The notes: generated from the letters alone by a model not told the origin. A stretch of DNA of 64,000 bases from Rhexocercosporidium sp. MPI-PUGE-AT-0058 (GCA_020746875.1 JAGTJL010000009.1:372001-436000), one strand, 5' to 3'; shown: positions 45,839 to 57,652, numbered from the stretch's first letter. Program-made: numbers and translations.

Positions 45839-47790
45839 TCATTTTCCGATACAGAATCTAGAACTTGTTAGAAAATGGGACAATTTCGTGCAGAGGCGGG
45901 ACATACTTCGAGAATACGACACCCAGAATTTCTTCAACGTCGCCAGCCCCCTCGGCTCTGCCCGTCACCTCAGCCAAACATTTAGCAGCTAATTCCAAGT
46001 GATAGGTTGCAATGGAATTGTCCGGCGGTGGTGCTCCACGGCTAGCTTCCACCACGAAATTTTCCAAGTGCTCAGCGCAGGTTTCAAGAAGCTGGCTTTG
46101 TCGTTCTGTTACCCCGATGAGGTGTTCCGATTCAATAGGCATGTGAGTCAATTCATGGAAAAGGAGCGTTAGTGCCTGCGAGAAGCCACCAATATTTCCC
46201 TCCTTGGACCGTCTTGCTACAGCATCGATTACTGATATATCAATAATTTGGTAGCTGACTTTGGGCCCGAGCAGCTGAGAAATGCCCTGGGTGAAATTAT
46301 TTATGGTATAGATACGCTGACTTGGCGAAAGCCTGTCATTTTTGTTGACCACAATGAGTAAAGGCTTAAAATTCCCGTCGTCTTTTTGGGTGATTGAAGC
46401 AAGATCTTCCATGATGGGGATCATATAACCATCCCCTTTTGGATCGGGTTCAATTGAGGCAACATAGACAATAACATCTGCATCCTTTGCCTTTGCTATA
46501 GCCCTCTTGATACCCTCTTGCTCGATTGCACCGATATCTGCGTATGGATTTCCCGCAGCTCGCACTCCAGCGGTATCTGAAAATGTGCAGAGATAGCCTC
46601 TGAGATCGACTGTAGCTTCGACGACATCTCTGGTAGTGCCAGCCTGTTGATTGACAATAGAAGCTTCGCGACCTACGATTTGGTTGAACAATGAGCTCTT
46701 CCCAGCATTTGGGAGACCAATCAACGACACTTGAATGCCTTTTCTTAGCAAGGTTCCACGCTCTGCCCCGAGTCGATGGCTGGATATCTCATCTTGCATT
46801 GCTTTAACCTTATTAATAATCCGAGGCCAGATTCCTGCCATGTCGTCCAAACTGTGTTCCTCTGAGTGGTCGGTATCGGCCGCGGCATGAGCCAGCTCTT
46901 CAATCAACGAATTACGCCAGTCCTCGTAGATGCGGCTGAGCTCCCCCGAACGTCCTCGCAACGCAGCACGGCGTTGAAACTCCGTTTCCGCAGAAAGCGT
47001 ATCGCCTAAAGATTCGATTTGCCCTAAATCAAGCCTGTCATTGTAGAATGCTCGCCGTGTGAACTCGCCAGGAGCTGCAGCACGAATGGCTTTAGGATTG
47101 ACCTCTGATATAGCAGACATGACGGCTTTGACAGTTGCAGGTCCGCCATGTACGTGCAGTTCTAGCATATCTTCTCCTGTGGCCGTGTTTGGTGCATCGA
47201 AGAGGAGCACTATCGCGTCCGAATCGAGTACATTGTTCGTGTCCTTTGGATGACACAGCGTCCGTACAGTGGCATAGCGTTCCCGTGGGGCTTTCTTTCC
47301 TGGGCAGAGGGCCTGGTAGATCTAGTTGGCGTGTTAGCTGAAGCAAGTGAGAAGCCAGTAGCTATCTTACCTGCATGCAAGCAGGACCAGATATACGGAT
47401 TATCGCAATTGCACCTCTTCCAGCAGCTGTTGAAAGGGCGTAGATTGTTTGGGAATCTGAAACCGGCACATATTGAGCTTGTCGTGTCTTCTTCGTTGAC
47501 GGTGGAACTTCTTCATCCATCGTATTTATGCTCTCCTCATCCTCCAGCCCGACAGAGGACTTCTGATACAGGGGTATGGTTATGGATTTCGCTATAATTT
47601 TGCGTGGACTGGTATCTGTAACGAATAGTCTATGGCGCGGACTGAACACGATTGCTTCTCTGGTGATGGAGTAATGCTGCCCATCTTTCCTGGCTGCCAG
47701 AACTGGCCTGGATGCAAATGACAATTTCCAGTTGCTTGGGCAGATGCGACGAGCGCAGAGTCTCGCTGTCGCAGGTACATGTTGAATCAT
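45839..47790 (-). CDS. mss1: mitochondrial tRNA-modifying GTPase MSS1 (MnmE/GTPBP3), 617 aa
   Basis: Three exons: 47371-47790, 45907-47321 and a 19-nt last exon 45839-45857. The introns are both 49 bp. The N-terminus looks like a mitochondrial presequence. The TrmE N-domain follows (Thr-Ala-Ala-Gly-Arg-Gly-Ala-Ile-Ala-Ile-Ile-Arg-Ile-Ser-Gly-Pro). The G domain has the P-loop Gly-Leu-Pro-Asn-Ala-Gly-Lys-Ser near residue 342, then Asp-Thr-Ala-Gly and Asn-Lys-Asn-Asp. The last exon restores the family's C-terminal Phe-Cys-Ile-Gly-Lys, in which the Cys is important for the modification chemistry. Without it the protein would end in an unrelated tail. Mss1 acts with Mto1 to make the 5-carboxymethylaminomethyl modification on wobble U34 of mitochondrial tRNAs. 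Confidence 0.95.
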
Positions 47791-48026
47791 TGACTTGAAG
47801 ATGTGCTTCGTTAAAACATAGAAGGCGCAAAAAAGTCAACTGTACTGTTTACTTGCCGTACAACTTTATTTCTAAGGTACGGCCGATTACGGCACCTAGG
47901 AGCAAAAAGGAGCCAATCAGACGAGAGACATTTCCATGACACCAAAAATAAAAACTGCCAAAATCCGGGGAACTCTCTCCCCAGCTTCATCTCCCGCAAC
48001 CTTCAATTGAAGTCAATGGACCTAAG
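47791..48026. promoter_or_regulatory. 236-bp divergent promoter, MSS1 / LYS4
   Basis: Only 236 bp separate the two start codons. A CCAAT box (AGCCAATCAG) lies at about 47911-47920. A short upstream ORF (48016-48030) lies in the LYS4 leader. No canonical TGACTCA (Gcn4/CpcA) site was found. The shared promoter is inferred from spacing. Confidence 0.55.
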
Positions 48027-48030
48027 ATGA
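48016..48030 (+). promoter_or_regulatory. overlapping upstream ORF in the LYS4 leader
   Basis: ATG GAC CTA AGA TGA encodes Met-Asp-Leu-Arg and stops at 48028-48030. Its last bases overlap the LYS4 ATG at 48027-48029 (AGATGATA). Ribosomes reading it would finish on top of the main start. Whether it is used is unknown. Confidence 0.6.
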
Positions 48031-50493
48031 TACCAGTAAGTAGCATTATATCTTCCCTTCTCTGTGATGCCCCTTCACTAACATTCTCAGCAACGAATCG
48101 GTCTACAAGGTCTGCGCGTCAGACCCTCTCGTAGCCTACTCTCTCTCCGAGCTCCTCGAACCCTACGATCCATTACATCCACCGCACAGCGTTTCCAAGA
48201 TGTCTTCCACGCCCAAACATCTGATCCATCCTCATCTGCCATCCTGTCTTCCCTCAATTCTCCATCTCGAGTCCCACAAACCCTCACCGAGAAGATTGTC
48301 CAGCGGTATTCCCTCGGTCTTGCAGAGGGCAAGGTTGTGAAGTCCGGAGACTATGTCACGCTCTCACCTCACCACTGCATGACCCATGATAATTCCTGGC
48401 CAGTGGCTTTGAAATTCATGTCAATTGGTGCAAGCAAGATCCATGACCCAAAGCAAATTGTCATGACCTTAGATCATGACGTGCAGAACAAGAGCGAGAC
48501 AAATCTCAAGAAATATAGCCAGATCGAGGAGTTTGCGAAGAAGCAGGGTGTGGATTTCTATCCAGCTGGAAGAGGAATTGGGCATCAGATTATGGTTGAG
48601 GAGGGCTATGCATGGCCAGGCACTATGACGGTTGCGAGTGATAGTCATAGCAATATGTATGGTGGAGTTGGATGCTTAGGTACAGCTATGGTGAGGACAG
48701 ATGCGGCCAGCATTTGGGCTACAGGGAAGACTTGGTGGCAGATTCCTCCAATTGCGAAGGTAACTTTGACTGGGGTTCTACCAAAGGGGGTTACTGGGAA
48801 GGATGTTATCGTTGCATTGTGTGGACTTTTCAACAACGACGAGGTGCTGAATCATGCCATTGAGTTTACCGGAACGGAGCAGACAATGCGAACTCTGCCA
48901 GTGGATGATCGTTTGGCTATTGCAAACATGACAACAGAATGGGGAGCTCTGACTGGGCTCTTCCCTATCGATGCAATGCTACAGGCATGGATGAGGGCCA
49001 AGGCTACAACAGCAGCCCTCTTCGATGGAAAGGACGCTGCAGAGTCACGATTTTCACACGCAAGAATTGATGACTTGATCCAAAACCAACTTACGGCCGA
49101 CAAAGGCGCTACATACGCCAAGTCGCTGTACCTCAACCTCTCAACACTCTCTCCATACGTCTCTGGACCAAATTCTGTCAAGGTTGCCACACCTCTACGG
49201 GATCTTGAGGCCCAAAACATTAAGATCAACAAAGCTTACCTTGTTTCATGCACGAACTCTCGCGCATCTGATCTTGCCGCTGCTGCAAAGGTTTTCAAAG
49301 ACGCATCTACCTCTGACACCCCTGCCAAGATTGCACCAGGAGTGGAGTTCTACATTGCTGCAGCATCAATACCCGAGCAGGAAGCAGCACAAGATGCGGG
49401 AGATTGGCAAGCACTTCTTGATGCGGGCGCAAAAGCTCTACCAGCCGGTTGTGGTCCTTGTATTGGTCTTGGAACGGGATTACTTGAGCCTGGGGAAGTG
49501 GGCATCAGTGCAAGCAATCGCAATTTCAAGGGTCGCATGGGTTCTCCAGATGCCAAGGCATATCTTGCAAGTCCAGAAGTCGTTGCAGCGAGTGCACTGA
49601 GTGGCAAGATCAGTGGACCTGGATGGTATGAGAAGCCAGTCGGCGTTGAGAAAGTCGTTCTCGGGGAAGGAAATGGTATTGCCGAGGAAGACAAAGCGTT
49701 TAGCATTGAAGAGGCTTTGGACAAGTTGATTGCTCAGGCCGATTCCATTATCTCTTCTGCCGAGCAGGATATCCTCGGAACGTCCGAACCTAAGGAGGAA
49801 CCAGCAGATGAAGCCCTGACAGCCATCCTTCCCGGGTTTCCCGAGCGTGTTGAAGGCGAGATCGTATTTTGCGACGCGGATAACATCAACACCGACGGTA
49901 TCTACCCGGGGAAATACACCTACCAGGACAACGTGTCAGTGGAGAAGATGGCAGAAGTATGTATGGAGAACTACGATCCTACGTTCGGCTCCATCGTACG
50001 TGAAGGCGATATTCTTGTCTCAGGCTTCAACTTCGGATGTGGAAGTTCAAGAGAACAAGCTGCTACTGCTATACTAGCCAAGAAGATTCCTCTTGTTGTG
50101 TCTGGCAGCTTTGGCAATATATTCGCCAGGAATAGCATCAACAATGCTCTCATGGGCGTCGAGGTACCACGACTAGTGGAGAGACTGCGCGAGCATTTCT
50201 CAAGCCAGAAGGTTCAAGAGAAGACTAACGTTCAAGAACCAGAAGGTAACAAGGAAAGTCTGGATACTCCACCGCCAGCACAACAAGCTAGTCCTGCGGA
50301 GAAGAAGGTTCTGACGAGAAGAACAGGGTGGAGTTTCCTGTGGGATGTGAAGAGAAGTAAGGTTGTAATCACTGAGGGAAAAAGTGGGCCGACTTGGAGT
50401 CAGAAGGTTGGGGAGTTGCCTCCTAACGTGCAGGAGATTATTGCAAGGGGTGGATTGGAGAAATGGGTGAAAGGCGAGATCGGAAGTTCATGA
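48027..50493 (+). CDS. lys4: mitochondrial homoaconitase LYS4, 803 aa
   Basis: Two exons: 48027-48035 (9 nt, Met-Ile-Pro) and 48091-50493, with a 55-bp intron. Splicing puts Gln-Arg-Ile-Gly-Leu-Gln-Gly-Leu-Arg next, giving an Arg/Ser-rich mitochondrial presequence. The protein is a complete aconitase-superfamily enzyme. The Fe-S ligand Cys is in Val-Ser-Cys-Thr-Asn-Ser-Arg (near residue 387), the pair is in Gly-Cys-Gly-Pro-Cys (~456) and the substrate-binding motif is Phe-Gly-Cys-Gly-Ser-Ser-Arg (~650). Homoaconitase converts homocitrate to homoisocitrate in the fungal alpha-aminoadipate lysine pathway. The C-terminal segment ([13 protein letters not shown]) fits fungal LYS4. The short first exon is the main oddity. 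Confidence 0.96.
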
Positions 50494-51214
50494 TAGATGA
50501 GTAGGATAGTGATAGAATGTAAATTATGTTATGAATATTGTTTGTAAATCCACATCTACACAATTACTCATGAGCATCGTGAACGAGCGAGGATGGCAAC
50601 TCGGAACTAGAGTTATTGAGCCAACTAGGTCCCTGGAGTCAGAAGATCTACACAGACCCTGCAGTTACCAAGAAAGTAAAAGCCATGAGGTTATAATCTT
50701 ACTGACAAGGTCAGCGGACCACTAAAGTATATATATGTCCCGTATAAGGTTTTCAAGTCTCCGAGCCTGATATGAGTTATCTTCTCGCCCAACTCAAATC
50801 GAAAGTAAATAAAGCAGATCCAAGCTAGGGCGAACGAGTAACCAGGTTAGTCTCGGAAGCGAAATCCTGAAACAGGGCGTTCCTGGCTCCTGACCCCTGG
50901 CTCTACCTATTTTTGACAGACGGGGCTGTGCTGTGCGCCAACTTCAACAACATCACAACTTCCCACCCCACAGCCCAACCCAGCCCTACGCTATTACGAC
51001 AACCGGACGAGGATCACTCAGCTCACCAGAAGAGGCTCTTTGAGACAAGAATCCATCGGGTGATCCTTCCACACAAACTCACCACAACCTAACGCTCGTT
51101 CCAACACTCCGACTTCCTCTCCTGTTTCACAACTATCAAATACTAACAGTCCAACGACGACGACAACCTTCTGGGAATCACAAGCACTGTTTCACAGCAT
51201 TACCTTCGTTCATC
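50494..51214. other. intergenic, promoter and leader of rhomboid gene
   Basis: About 720 bp between two plus-strand genes, with a C-rich, A-rich leader from ~50935 onward. No coding frame supported. Confidence 0.5.
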
Positions 51215-52983
51215 ATGGCAGCCAACGACTATTACAACCCGTCATCACAGCAGCAAACCCCTCAACCATACAACAACACCTACCAAACCTACAACCCCCA
51301 AGCAGGGCAACCATACCCCCCTTCTGCACCTTCGGTAGCACCTTCATATCACACTCAAGCTCCCACACGACCACACGACATCACATCGCCTGTATCTCCT
51401 TTCGAAGCTCCCTTCGACGACCACGTTTACCCAGCACCCCAAGCTCCAAACCGCTTTGACAGCCAAAGTACCCTGGGGCAAGACACACGATATTATGGAC
51501 AAGGCGGGGGCAGCAGAGTTGATTCTTCGAATTCATATCAGGATAACATACCACTGAAAGACCACCCTGGATTGCCTGTCAAGGATAACGTATCGACGGA
51601 TCATGTCTACGATGCGCCTGTTGCGCCAGCGCATCTCGAAGAGGGACGGAAAAAGAATAGGATCAGTGGAATGTTCAAGAACAGGAAAAGCAGAATACCC
51701 TGGGTCACGTATATCCTTACGGCAGTACAAGTCGGTGTTTTTATTGGAGAGATTGCAAAGAATGGTATGTAAAGGTGATGGTGGTGTGGGAAATGTGCTG
51801 ATAGATTCAGGTATATTAACCGGATCCCCTATCGAAATCAAGCCCAATTTCAATCCTATGATCGGTCCCTCGCCCTACGTCCTCATCAACATGGGAGCTC
51901 GTTTCGTTCCTTGTATGCACTCCGTGGATGGTGTTCAGAACAGAGACTCAGGCGGATCCATCTCTTGGCCTTGTCCGGATACTACTTCGAATGACAATCA
52001 GAATTGCACGCTCGCGGAACTCTGCGGCTTCAATATGCCCGAGAAGCAGAACCCAGTTTACCCAGGAAACAGGACCGAACCTCTCAACGAGTTTGAGAAC
52101 CCACCCGATCAGTGGTTCCGTTTTATCGTCCCGATCTTCCTACACGCTGGACTCATTCACATTGGCTTCAATATGCTGCTTCAGATGACATTGGGAAAGG
52201 AGATGGAGATAGCCATTGGGCCGATCAGATATTTCCTCGTCTACTTCTCGTCAGGGATTTTCGGTTTCGTGCTTGGAGGAAACTTCGCCGCAACAGGCAT
52301 TGCTTCAACAGGAGCATCAGGCGCTCTATTTGGTATCATCGCCCTGAACCTTCTCGAACTATTCTACACCTGGGGAGACCGTACGTCTCCATGGAAAGAC
52401 TTTGCTTTCATCTTGCTTGACATCGTCATATCCTTTGGTCTTGGTCTCCTCCCTGGTCTGGACAACTTCTCTCACATCGGGGGGTTCTTCATGGGTATCG
52501 TGCTCGGAATCTGTATTCTGCACTCACCTAATGCCCTGCGTAAACGAACTGGAGAGGATGAACCCCCTTACACGCCAGTTGTACGAACCATGGCCAGTGA
52601 CAGTGGGAAACCCAATGCAGGCATCACCGGCTTCGTCAAGAACCCCATTGGCTTCTTCAAGGGCCGCAAACCACTCTGGTGGGCTTGGTGGTTAGTCCGA
52701 GCAGGAAGTCTGGTGTTCGTGTTGGTGGTATTTATTCTTTTGATGAGGAATTTCTACCAGGATCGCAAGACTTGCAGTTGGTGCAAGTATTTGAGTTGCA
52801 TTGTAAGTTCCACCATTCAGTGACAGTTTCCGTTATTTGAGCTAATGCTCGCGATAGAACTACAAGAACTGGTGCGAGATTGGTAACTTGAACCTCACGA
52901 CTGTTGATCCAGAAGGCACATCCAATAAGCGAGATCTTTTCAATAGCTTTTCTGGAATGGCAAACCTGGAACAGTTTATGTGA
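51215..52983 (+). CDS. rhomboid-family intramembrane serine protease, 555 aa
   Basis: Three exons: 51215-51764, 51811-52802 and 52858-52983, with introns of 46 and 55 bp. The first ~160 residues are Gln-, Pro-, Ser- and Tyr-rich and disordered. The rhomboid core follows: a first membrane helix (Ile-Pro-Trp-Val-Thr-Tyr-Ile-Leu), then a ~100-residue luminal loop rich in Cys. The helices contain Gly-Ala-Ser-Gly (catalytic Ser near residue 352) and Ser-His-Ile-Gly-Gly (catalytic His near 404). Both catalytic residues are present, so activity is expected. The tail carries another helix and a short Cys-rich end in the last exon. Fungal rhomboids of this type lie in the Golgi or plasma membrane; the substrate is unknown. 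The paired Cys in the loop suggest disulphides. Confidence 0.92.
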
Positions 52984-53860
52984 GCTAGAGTGACTTGGTT
53001 TCTCTTTTGTTACATAGTGTGAGGCTGGGTTGGTTGGACAAAAATTATAGTATTCCCCGGAGACATTCTCGGAGGGGAGGGGAGGCATGATGAGAGAGGT
53101 ACATACTTGGATGGAATTCCCCTGGACTGCCGGACTCAGTTGGATCGAGGAAGAGTCGAGTTGGAGGAATGTGGGATAAGATATGATCAGCTCAGGGTGA
53201 GATGGAGGGAGTGGGGGGATGGAATGGAAGGATGATGACTTTGACATTGGCATAGCGATGGAGTTCTTCTTCTCTTCTTCTCATCAAAATCTTGATATGT
53301 CGTCTGCTCTCATAGGATAGCATATGATACGGTCATCTGACCGACCCAAGTCAATATCTCAAAAATGTAATACTGCTAGTAATTTGTACACACACTTGCT
53401 CGTAATTCCTTTTCCCGTCCACAACGGCGGACTGGACGGATTCAGTCTAAACATGCCCACCCACTGTCACACATCGTATCATACCTACAGTAGTGACATA
53501 TTCCCTTTCGCTCAAGGCGTCTCTCAAGAGGCGTTGAGGCTTTCCCCAGCGAGACACGGGAAGGACGAGCGCAGCTCGCCTATCGTTCACCTCCTCAGCT
53601 CCTCCTCTCCTCCATCCATCAATCTCACCCCAGCGAAAGTCTCAGCCACCAGTAGTAAGTACGACTCACTTTCCGGAGTTCTCTCCTGTCCCCTGAAATG
53701 AGAATGGCCTCACGCGGGGCCCATCCTCACTTCTTCTTAAGGTTTCAAAAAAGAAAAATCGTGGCTTAAGCCACATCCCTTCTTCTTCTTTTTCCTCCTC
53801 CCTTTCTTCTTTCCCTTCGGGACCCGGGTTCTTGGGTCTCAGAGAAAGGGACGGACCGAT

Positions 53861-53875
53861 TGTGTGTGTGTGTGT
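53861..53875. repeat. TG dinucleotide microsatellite
   Basis: A run of seven TG units in the gene-poor region, read directly. Confidence 0.85.
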
Positions 53876-54124
53876 TTTATTTTCTTCTTCTTTTCCTTTC
53901 TTTTTTTTTTTGCTCGTCGGGCGGTTTCCTACAGGACAGTACGGTTCCTACTTACGGTATGGTGAGATACTCGGGATGGAGATTGTGATGTGATGGTGAG
54001 GAGGGGATTGTCTCCGATTCAGAGTGTGGTTAGTTTGGTGGATCATGTATGTATATGGTTCGGTTGATGTCGAGATGATTCTTTTGTTGGTCATCAGAGG
54101 GAGGGGGGACGGGATGGAATGTGA

Positions 54125-54206
54125 AGATCAGATCAGGTCAGATCATATTTAGATCATATTAGATCACATCAGATCAGATCACATTAGATCATATTAGTTC
54201 ACATCA
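54125..54206. repeat. imperfect AGATCA tandem repeat
   Basis: About eight related units of AGATCA with variations (ATATT, CACATC) in 82 bp, all containing GATC or a near variant. Intergenic. It could be a local expansion; no function is inferred. Confidence 0.75.
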
Positions 54207-54943
54207 GAAAAGAAATGAAATGAATGTTGATCTTCATGTGACAGCTCGAGAGAGATCTTGCCTTGCCAAGTTCCAAGCTCTCAGGAGTTCGAAATTCTCT
54301 TCGTGTACCGCTAGTGTAGATGTTTAAGCTCGAGTCCTGCCTGCAGTACCTCGTGGGTAAGTTTCGCACGTGAAGGTCTTGAACTTCCTCTGTGGTCCAG
54401 TCCAGTCCAACCACCTCGTGAGCTGAAACAATACCGTGAGCTAAGCCAAGCTACGAGGAGATGCCATTTCCGGAAAGTAACAGGGTACGTGAGCTGATAA
54501 CTACGTAGTATACTTTCATGAAAGTTGGCGGTTAGATAGGCTTGCAGGTGGTACTGCATGATAATTTTTAGCTCTACCTTTACCTCTACCGTACTCGAGA
54601 AGTAGCTTCTACTTCTAGCTCAACGTTCTAGCCTCCAAGTCAGGCGCAGGCTCAGGTTCCTCGGGCTCCATCCATGTGAAGGGATTAAGATGCATTAGAT
54701 CGTCTCGCCTCCCACCCCCCCCAATCCCATATCAAGGGTACCTACCTAGATGTCCCCACTATTCTCCACTCTTCCATCCCCCCAACTCAGATCTCGATCC
54801 CGCGCTGAGAATCCGATCTTTCGCTCTGTGGGTGAGGTCATAGTATTTACCCTTTTAAGGTTTTGCGGTCTTGCATACAAGTATTTCTGGGTTGGGAAAC
54901 TTCGGGGATTTGGAGTCGCCTCGTTGGCGCGGCGCGTGCAAGA

Positions 54944-54963
54944 GATGGATGGATGGATGGATG
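54944..54963. repeat. GATG tetranucleotide microsatellite
   Basis: Five perfect GATG units in a row, intergenic. Confidence 0.85.
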
Positions 54964-55140
54964 GGGTTCTGGGTTCTGGCTTGGGGGATTGCCGATGGGG
55001 ATGTTGGAAAGGTGGATGGGGAATCTGGTTTTCTTGACTTGAGATGAGATGAGGGACAGGAGGGACAGGGAGGGACGAAGACTTTCCTCCTGAGATGGAT
55101 GGTACAGTATTTGATTGGGATGTGAGTGATGTGCCTGAAA

Positions 55141-55174
55141 GAAAGAAAAGAAAAGAAAAGAGAAGAAAAGAAAA
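55141..55174. repeat. purine-rich AAAAG repeat
   Basis: About six AAAAG-type units in a row, with one interruption. Purine-only strand, intergenic. Confidence 0.8.
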
Positions 55175-55285
55175 TAATTGCCGAGCGCATGGGTTTGCTG
55201 TGCTTGTCCTGCTTACGGGCAGCTTGTCGTCTTGTGGTATTACTCGCAGAGTCGCAGCAGACAGGCCTAAAGAAGGGTTACATCA

Positions 55286-55330
55286 TAACGTAGGTGGTAA
55301 GCGACCCGTACCGGCAAGCGACCCGTACTC
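55286..55330. repeat. left terminal inverted repeat of the MITE
   Basis: 45 bp that mirror 55492-55536, with two mismatches around the fourth block. Holds two copies of AAGCGACCCGTA at 55299-55310 and 55316-55327. Confidence 0.85.
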
Positions 55331-55491
55331 TTCCGTATTCAGGGCAAGTGAGATAGTCTTAGTGATAGATCTGAGGAATAAAAGCAACGTTTATGTAGGT
55401 CTTGGCGTCCCACAAGAAAATCTCGTTGAATTATTAATATTTTCATAGAGAATTTTCGCAATTATAGCGTTCTGATTGGTCTGTCTGGGCA

Positions 55492-55536
55492 GAGTACGGG
55501 TCGCTTGCCGGTACGGCTGGCTTACCACCTACGTTA
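55492..55536. repeat. right terminal inverted repeat of the MITE
   Basis: Reverse complement of the left arm at 43 of 45 positions. Carries one intact copy of the 12-bp subterminal repeat (55495-55506, minus sense) and one degraded copy. Confidence 0.85.
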
Positions 55537-55600
55537 AGGGGGAAGCATGAATTACCTCATCCCTCATCCCTCACTCATCTCATATAGTACTTACCGGTGG

Positions 55601-55642
55601 ACCCTGAGCCTGAACCCGAGCCCTGAGCCCTGAGCCCTGAAG
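55601..55642. repeat. CCCTGAG tandem repeat
   Basis: Consecutive CCTGAGC units, four or five copies with minor variation, just after the MITE-like element. Confidence 0.75.
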
Positions 55643-57652
55643 GCTGCGTTCCTGACATCGTCGTACTACTGTATGGCATGGTTTTTGCGCGTACAGTAAG
55701 CATACTGTACAGTACTGTCTGTACCTTTTAGTGGATCCGAGCAAGCAAGCAACCTTGGGAAGGAAGGCAAAAGCGCGGAAAGCGGGGAGGAAGGAGGAAA
55801 CGGATACAGGACAGTGCTTACGGAGGTAGGAAGTGGATCCAAGCCCATGTGGGGTCCTCCTGCCGCCCGTGAAGAGGCGCCGATCTTCCCTGGATTGACT
55901 CCGCGCTTGTGGTCCGTGCTAGAGGACCCTGGAATGGCCAGCGTTCTGGACCGCGCTGGAAGATCGAGAACTTTGGGGCATCGGGAATGTCAGTAGTGCA
56001 TGTGCAGCGGAGGATCCTCCGTCGGGTCCGATCGAGCTTGTGAGAGGCTGACGGGCGGGAGGCATGGGGATTGGGAATGAGGACTTCTTTTTAGGCGTGG
56101 GTGTTTGGATTTTATACTATATCGTATGGTATGTGAGGAATTATGGGATTTGACATTCGAGAATTGGGATTGGAGATTTTGCATTGCTGAGCAGATTTCT
56201 GGTGTTGATGGTTTAGCCTGAGCCTACAATCCTACAGTACGGACGGAACTTCTCGACTCTGGACTCTCAACTCAATGACGAGAAGAGGGGCGATCGCCAA
56301 GCCGCGCGCGCGCACAAAACCTTTGACGTCCTCTGTTCCTCCACTCCACTGACCAGCATATGCAGGGAAAACTGGCACAACAACGGGGGCAGGGCAGGGC
56401 AGACAGAGCAGGGGAGGGGAGACAGGTAGACAGGGCAGGGTAGGGCGGAGCTGATGCAGATGCAATCAACCGAGTGGATCCGGCTATAAGAGCCGGGCGA
56501 GTTGAGTTGCGTCGAGTCGAGTCGAGTCCACGTTGATGGCTTGCTGGGGGGAGAGAGACATGGGGAGCTGGTGAGATGGCGATGAGACCAGAATCAGAAG
56601 ACGGGGGGTGAAAAGGGAGCGAAGGTGCAGGTGAAAAGCATCCAACTCGTCCATAGCTGACAGAGAAGAGCATGACATATATGTGCATAGCTACATCTGC
56701 ATCTCCTTGGATGTTTCCAAGCTTTTGGATGGACCAGATGAGGGGAAAGCGTTCCCTCACGATGCAACGAGGAGCTTTCTCTCCGCTCGCTCGACGAAAC
56801 CAGCAGGATGGTAGGACCCTGAAATCGTAATCGCACGAGGGGAGGGGATGGAATGAGTGGCTGAGATTCCACGACGGACGGTTACAGCTTTTCCGAGGAA
56901 GAGGGCTACTTAGGACTTCTCCCTAGAAGTACTACTAAAAGTAAAATTGGGCAGCGCATTGTTTATTCCCGACTATTGATTTGTTCTCTCGCATGAGAAG
57001 CGAAGCGGCGTCATGTTCGGCCTTCGGTGCGTTGTCATTCTTCTGTGGGATTTAAAATATGCAGCACCCATTTCAAGAATAGGCATGGCAATGTTTGTCC
57101 GTACACCTCTAAATGTTGGTAGTGTTCCTGTCTAGCCATACCAAGCTTCTCGCGCGGGCACACAGAAGGTGGTATGACATGCCACATCTCGAAGCATCCC
57201 CTCCTCCCCATTCTTCTGTCCTCCCGCGTCTGTATCCGGGCGAGCCGGGGTCTTTCCACTCACATCATAGGGGTTCAGCAGGGTTCGTTGGCTGCTTGGT
57301 TCGTGAGGAGCTCGCGGAGAGCATCTCCTGACATTAGCAGCCAATGGTCCTACGCCTGACTGCTCCGCCCTCTGTTCCTCTGCTCCTTCTCTCTGAACTG
57401 TAGATAGAGTATGGCAATAGACCATGAGTCTGTTGAACAGAGCTTCTTGCTAGATAGCAATACAACATACACACAGCTATCTGTATCAACAGTATCACAA
57501 GGCACGATGAGTTGTAGCATCTCTTGCTGCAAAATACCTACGTAGCGTAAGAGTCTACCCTGCTTTTCGAGGGAAAGTCGAAGCAAGCATTAGCAGCAGG
57601 ATTGACCAAGAAGTCCCAGACGCGGCATTTGAAAAGCTCCTGGCCAAGCTGC

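Larger units (their letters stand above)
55286..55536. mobile_element. MITE-like element with 45-bp terminal inverted repeats
   Basis: The left end TAACGTAGGTGGTAAG is an exact reverse complement of the right end. The match continues for 45 bp with 43 of 45 positions identical. The arms are 55286-55330 and 55492-55536, and the spacer is 161 bp of AT-rich sequence with no reading frame. The outermost bases are TA on both sides, which would fit a TA target duplication as made by Tc1/mariner and Fot1/pogo elements; that class is inferred. Each arm also contains the subterminal repeat AAGCGACCCGTA, twice in the left arm. It lacks any transposase, so it would be non-autonomous. Confidence 0.8.

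Noticed and set aside
56272..56760. 162-codon minus-strand frame
   Set aside because: Ser/Pro-rich chance frame overlapping others, in low-complexity DNA.
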